Shown piece by piece: positions 5,382 through 6,471 of a stretch of DNA of 6,471 nucleotides. The DNA is from Verrucomicrobiota bacterium. Its GTDB lineage: Bacteria; Verrucomicrobiota; Verrucomicrobiia; Limisphaerales; J093. Within the stretch, counting starts at the first letter, position 1. Every line of letters starts with the position of its first letter. Made by a program: the position numbers and the translations under genes. The stretch is from NCBI GenBank assembly GCA_029907285.1, contig JARYMD010000257.1, positions 1 to 6,471 on the forward strand, in the 5' to 3' direction. The notes beneath the pieces are model-generated. The model did not search any database and was not told the DNA's origin. It was given only the letters and a program-made list of their open reading frames with translations.

Positions 5382-6471
5382 GCCGGCACAAACATCACAG
5401 GACCGAGCTCAGTAACGCTTTTGACCTACGAAAGCGTTTGGCGTTACATTCAGGTGTCGAACCTTGACGGCATTAACTGGATGGCCAGGGAGTTTGACGA
5501 TAGAACGTGGCCGACCGGCCCCGGCCTTCTTGCTTACGAAAACAATCAAACCATCACACCATTGATCCGCACGGTCCTTAATCCGCCAGGAACCGCAACC
5601 AACGATGTTGCCAGCGGACACGCTTACTATTTCCGCATCCCGGTCGTTATCACAAATGACCTGACCGGCTACACAATCACCGCCAGCGCTTACGTCGATG
5701 ACGGCGCGGTGTTTTACGTAAACGGCAGCGAGGTGCAACGATTGCGCATCGCAGAAGACGTCCTTGTAACCAATCTCTCTTTTACCACCGGCCAGCCGCC
5801 GGGCGGCGATGCCACTGCACCCGACGTGTTCACTTTGCCTGCATCCTTGTTCCTGCCAGGCACGAATCTCCTGGCTGTGGAGGTGCATCAAAACCAGCCC
5901 AACAGCTCAGATATCACGTTCGGACTTCAATTGACCGCGGAATTGCAGGGAACCGCGTCGGCAGCCGCCACACCAGGCGCCCCAAACTCAGGAACCACAC
6001 TCTTGCCGCCCTTTCCAACACTCTGGCTCAACGAATTGCAGGCAGAGAACAGTTCGGGCCCAACCGACAACGCCGGTGAACACGATCCGTGGATCGAACT
6101 GTTCAACTCCGGCACCAACATCGCCAATTTGGGCGGCTGCCACCTCAGCGATAACCTGACCAACCGGTTTCAGTTCTTCATCCCAAACAACGGGCGATAC
6201 ATCATCCCCCCGGGAGGTTATCTCCTTGTCTGGGCGGACAACGAAGACGGTCAGAACAGTGCCGATTGCACTGATCTCCACGTCAGTTTCGCCCTGAACA
6301 AAGGTGGCGAGGCAATAGTTCTTTCTGCACCCGACGGGACGCTGGTGGACGCAGTGACCTTCGGCCTGCAAACGTCAGACGTCAGTCAGGGAAGGTTCCC
6401 GGACGGCGCCAAAGAGTTTGTCAGCATGACGCTGCCCACGCCGCGGGCGCCCAACAGGCTATCCAACACCC
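5211..6471 (+). CDS. 3' open segment: second half of LTD4, jelly-roll-like module and LTD5 (3' partial fragment)
   Basis: This frame is open from 4968 to the window end, but meaningful protein begins near 5211, where 'PNETLSVQQPGQ' picks up LTD4 exactly where the other frame loses it. Continuation motifs 'VVDRVRYESVPPW', 'LQLRDPAQDNSRVANWTV' and 'YVDDGAVFYVNGSEVQR' are followed by LTD5 ('LWLNELQAENSSG', 'DPWIELFNSGT'). In-frame ATG codons at 4971, 5040 and 5481 exist, but the first two lie upstream of the switch and would give nonsense leaders, and the third lies inside a domain; none has a ribosome-binding site that I can see. The frame is still open at base 6471, ending with a 'PTPRAPN' type inter-domain linker, so more modules or a C-terminal anchor probably follow. 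Confidence 0.8.
5415..5948 (+). other. Second jelly-roll-like (galactose-binding-like) module
   Basis: The segment reads 'SVWRYIQVSNLDGINWMARE', then 'FDDRTWPTGPGLLAYENN', 'YYFRIPVVITNDL', 'ASAYVDDGAVFYVNGSEVQR', 'LFLPGTNLLAVEVHQNQPNS' and 'DITFGLQL'. 'W-R-Y' with 'F-D-D-x-x-W', 'V-D-D-G-x-x-x-Y-V-N-G' and 'G-x-N-x-L-A-V-E-V-H-Q' form the recognisable outline of a glycan-binding-type beta-sandwich common in secreted verrucomicrobial proteins. Binding function is inferred. A 'TPGAPNSG' linker follows. Confidence 0.6.
6021..6459 (+). other. Lamin tail domain 5 (subtype B)
   Basis: The motifs are 'LWLNELQAENSSGPTDNAGE', 'DPWIELFNSGT', 'NLGGCHLSDNLTNRFQF', 'IPPGGYLLVWAD', 'FALNKGGEAIVLSAPDGT', 'LVDAVTFG' and 'GRFPDGAKEF'. 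It matches LTD2 closely in layout, including the Cys before 'LTDN/LSDN', the 'TNRF' strand and the final 'GR-PDG' element, and ends in a 'PTPRAPN' linker just before the window ends. Confidence 0.8.

Larger units (their letters stand above)
2..6471 (+). pseudogene. Giant LTD/CotH multi-domain surface protein gene, partial at both ends, interrupted by one amber stop and one frameshift
   Basis: Reading in frame from base 2, passing the TAG at 4283-4285 and shifting frame by +1 (or an equivalent -2) at about 5201-5219, gives about 2,156 codons of continuous domain sequence with no other stop. The product is a string of beta-rich extracellular modules (two Ig-like, one DUF1349-like, five lamin-tail domains, two jelly-roll-like) around one CotH kinase-like domain. 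Domains are complete and motif-conserved on both sides of each lesion, so the three open segments belong to one ancestral gene, not to three genes. Such proteins normally carry an N-terminal signal peptide and often a C-terminal sorting or anchor signal; both would lie outside this window. The gene may be a true recent pseudogene or an intact gene with two sequence errors; the window alone cannot decide. Confidence 0.8.

Overview
The whole window appears to be the interior of one very large gene on the + strand. It encodes a secreted, multi-domain surface-type protein of the lamin-tail-domain (LTD) plus CotH-kinase class. The reading frame enters at base 2 with no start codon and leaves at base 6471 with no stop, so both ends lie outside the window. 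Neither strand shows an rRNA, tRNA, CRISPR array, mobile element, promoter or terminator. The organism is probably a GC-rich environmental bacterium. The combination of Ig-like, SbsA-like, DUF1349-like, LTD and CotH modules is what I associate with Verrucomicrobiota (Pedosphaera/Limisphaerales type) and some Planctomycetota. That placement is inference from domain style only.

Order of modules: an unassigned tail (2-130); an I-set-like Ig domain (131-400); an SbsA/Big_5-like Ig domain (401-706); a DUF1349-like beta-sandwich (707-1246); LTD1 (1304-1753); LTD2 (1778-2158); LTD3 (2168-2659); a jelly-roll-like module (2669-3118); an Ig/choice-of-anchor-X-like module (3146-3418); a CotH kinase-like domain (3509-4681); a short Ig-like linker (4682-4957); LTD4 (4958-5381); a second jelly-roll-like module (5415-5948); and LTD5 (6021-6459).

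Two lesions break the gene as written. The first is a single in-frame TAG at 4283-4285. It falls in the CotH domain, between the Asn-Phe-Asp-Ser motif and the Asp-Leu-Asp motif. The same frame continues downstream with the rest of the CotH domain. The second is a frameshift at about 5201-5219, inside LTD4. The protein reads in one frame up to Asn-Gly-Asn-Leu and resumes in the next frame at Asn-Glu-Thr-Leu. Apart from these lesions, about 2,156 codons read through without another stop and with domain motifs preserved on both sides. The gene is therefore either very recently broken or intact in the organism and misread by sequencing or assembly.

If intact, the protein would be exported and would present carbohydrate- or matrix-binding modules around an extracytoplasmic CotH-type kinase fold. 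No partner genes are visible in the window. The features worth most attention are the amber codon inside the kinase core and the alternation of two LTD subtypes, A-B-A-[CotH]-A-B.
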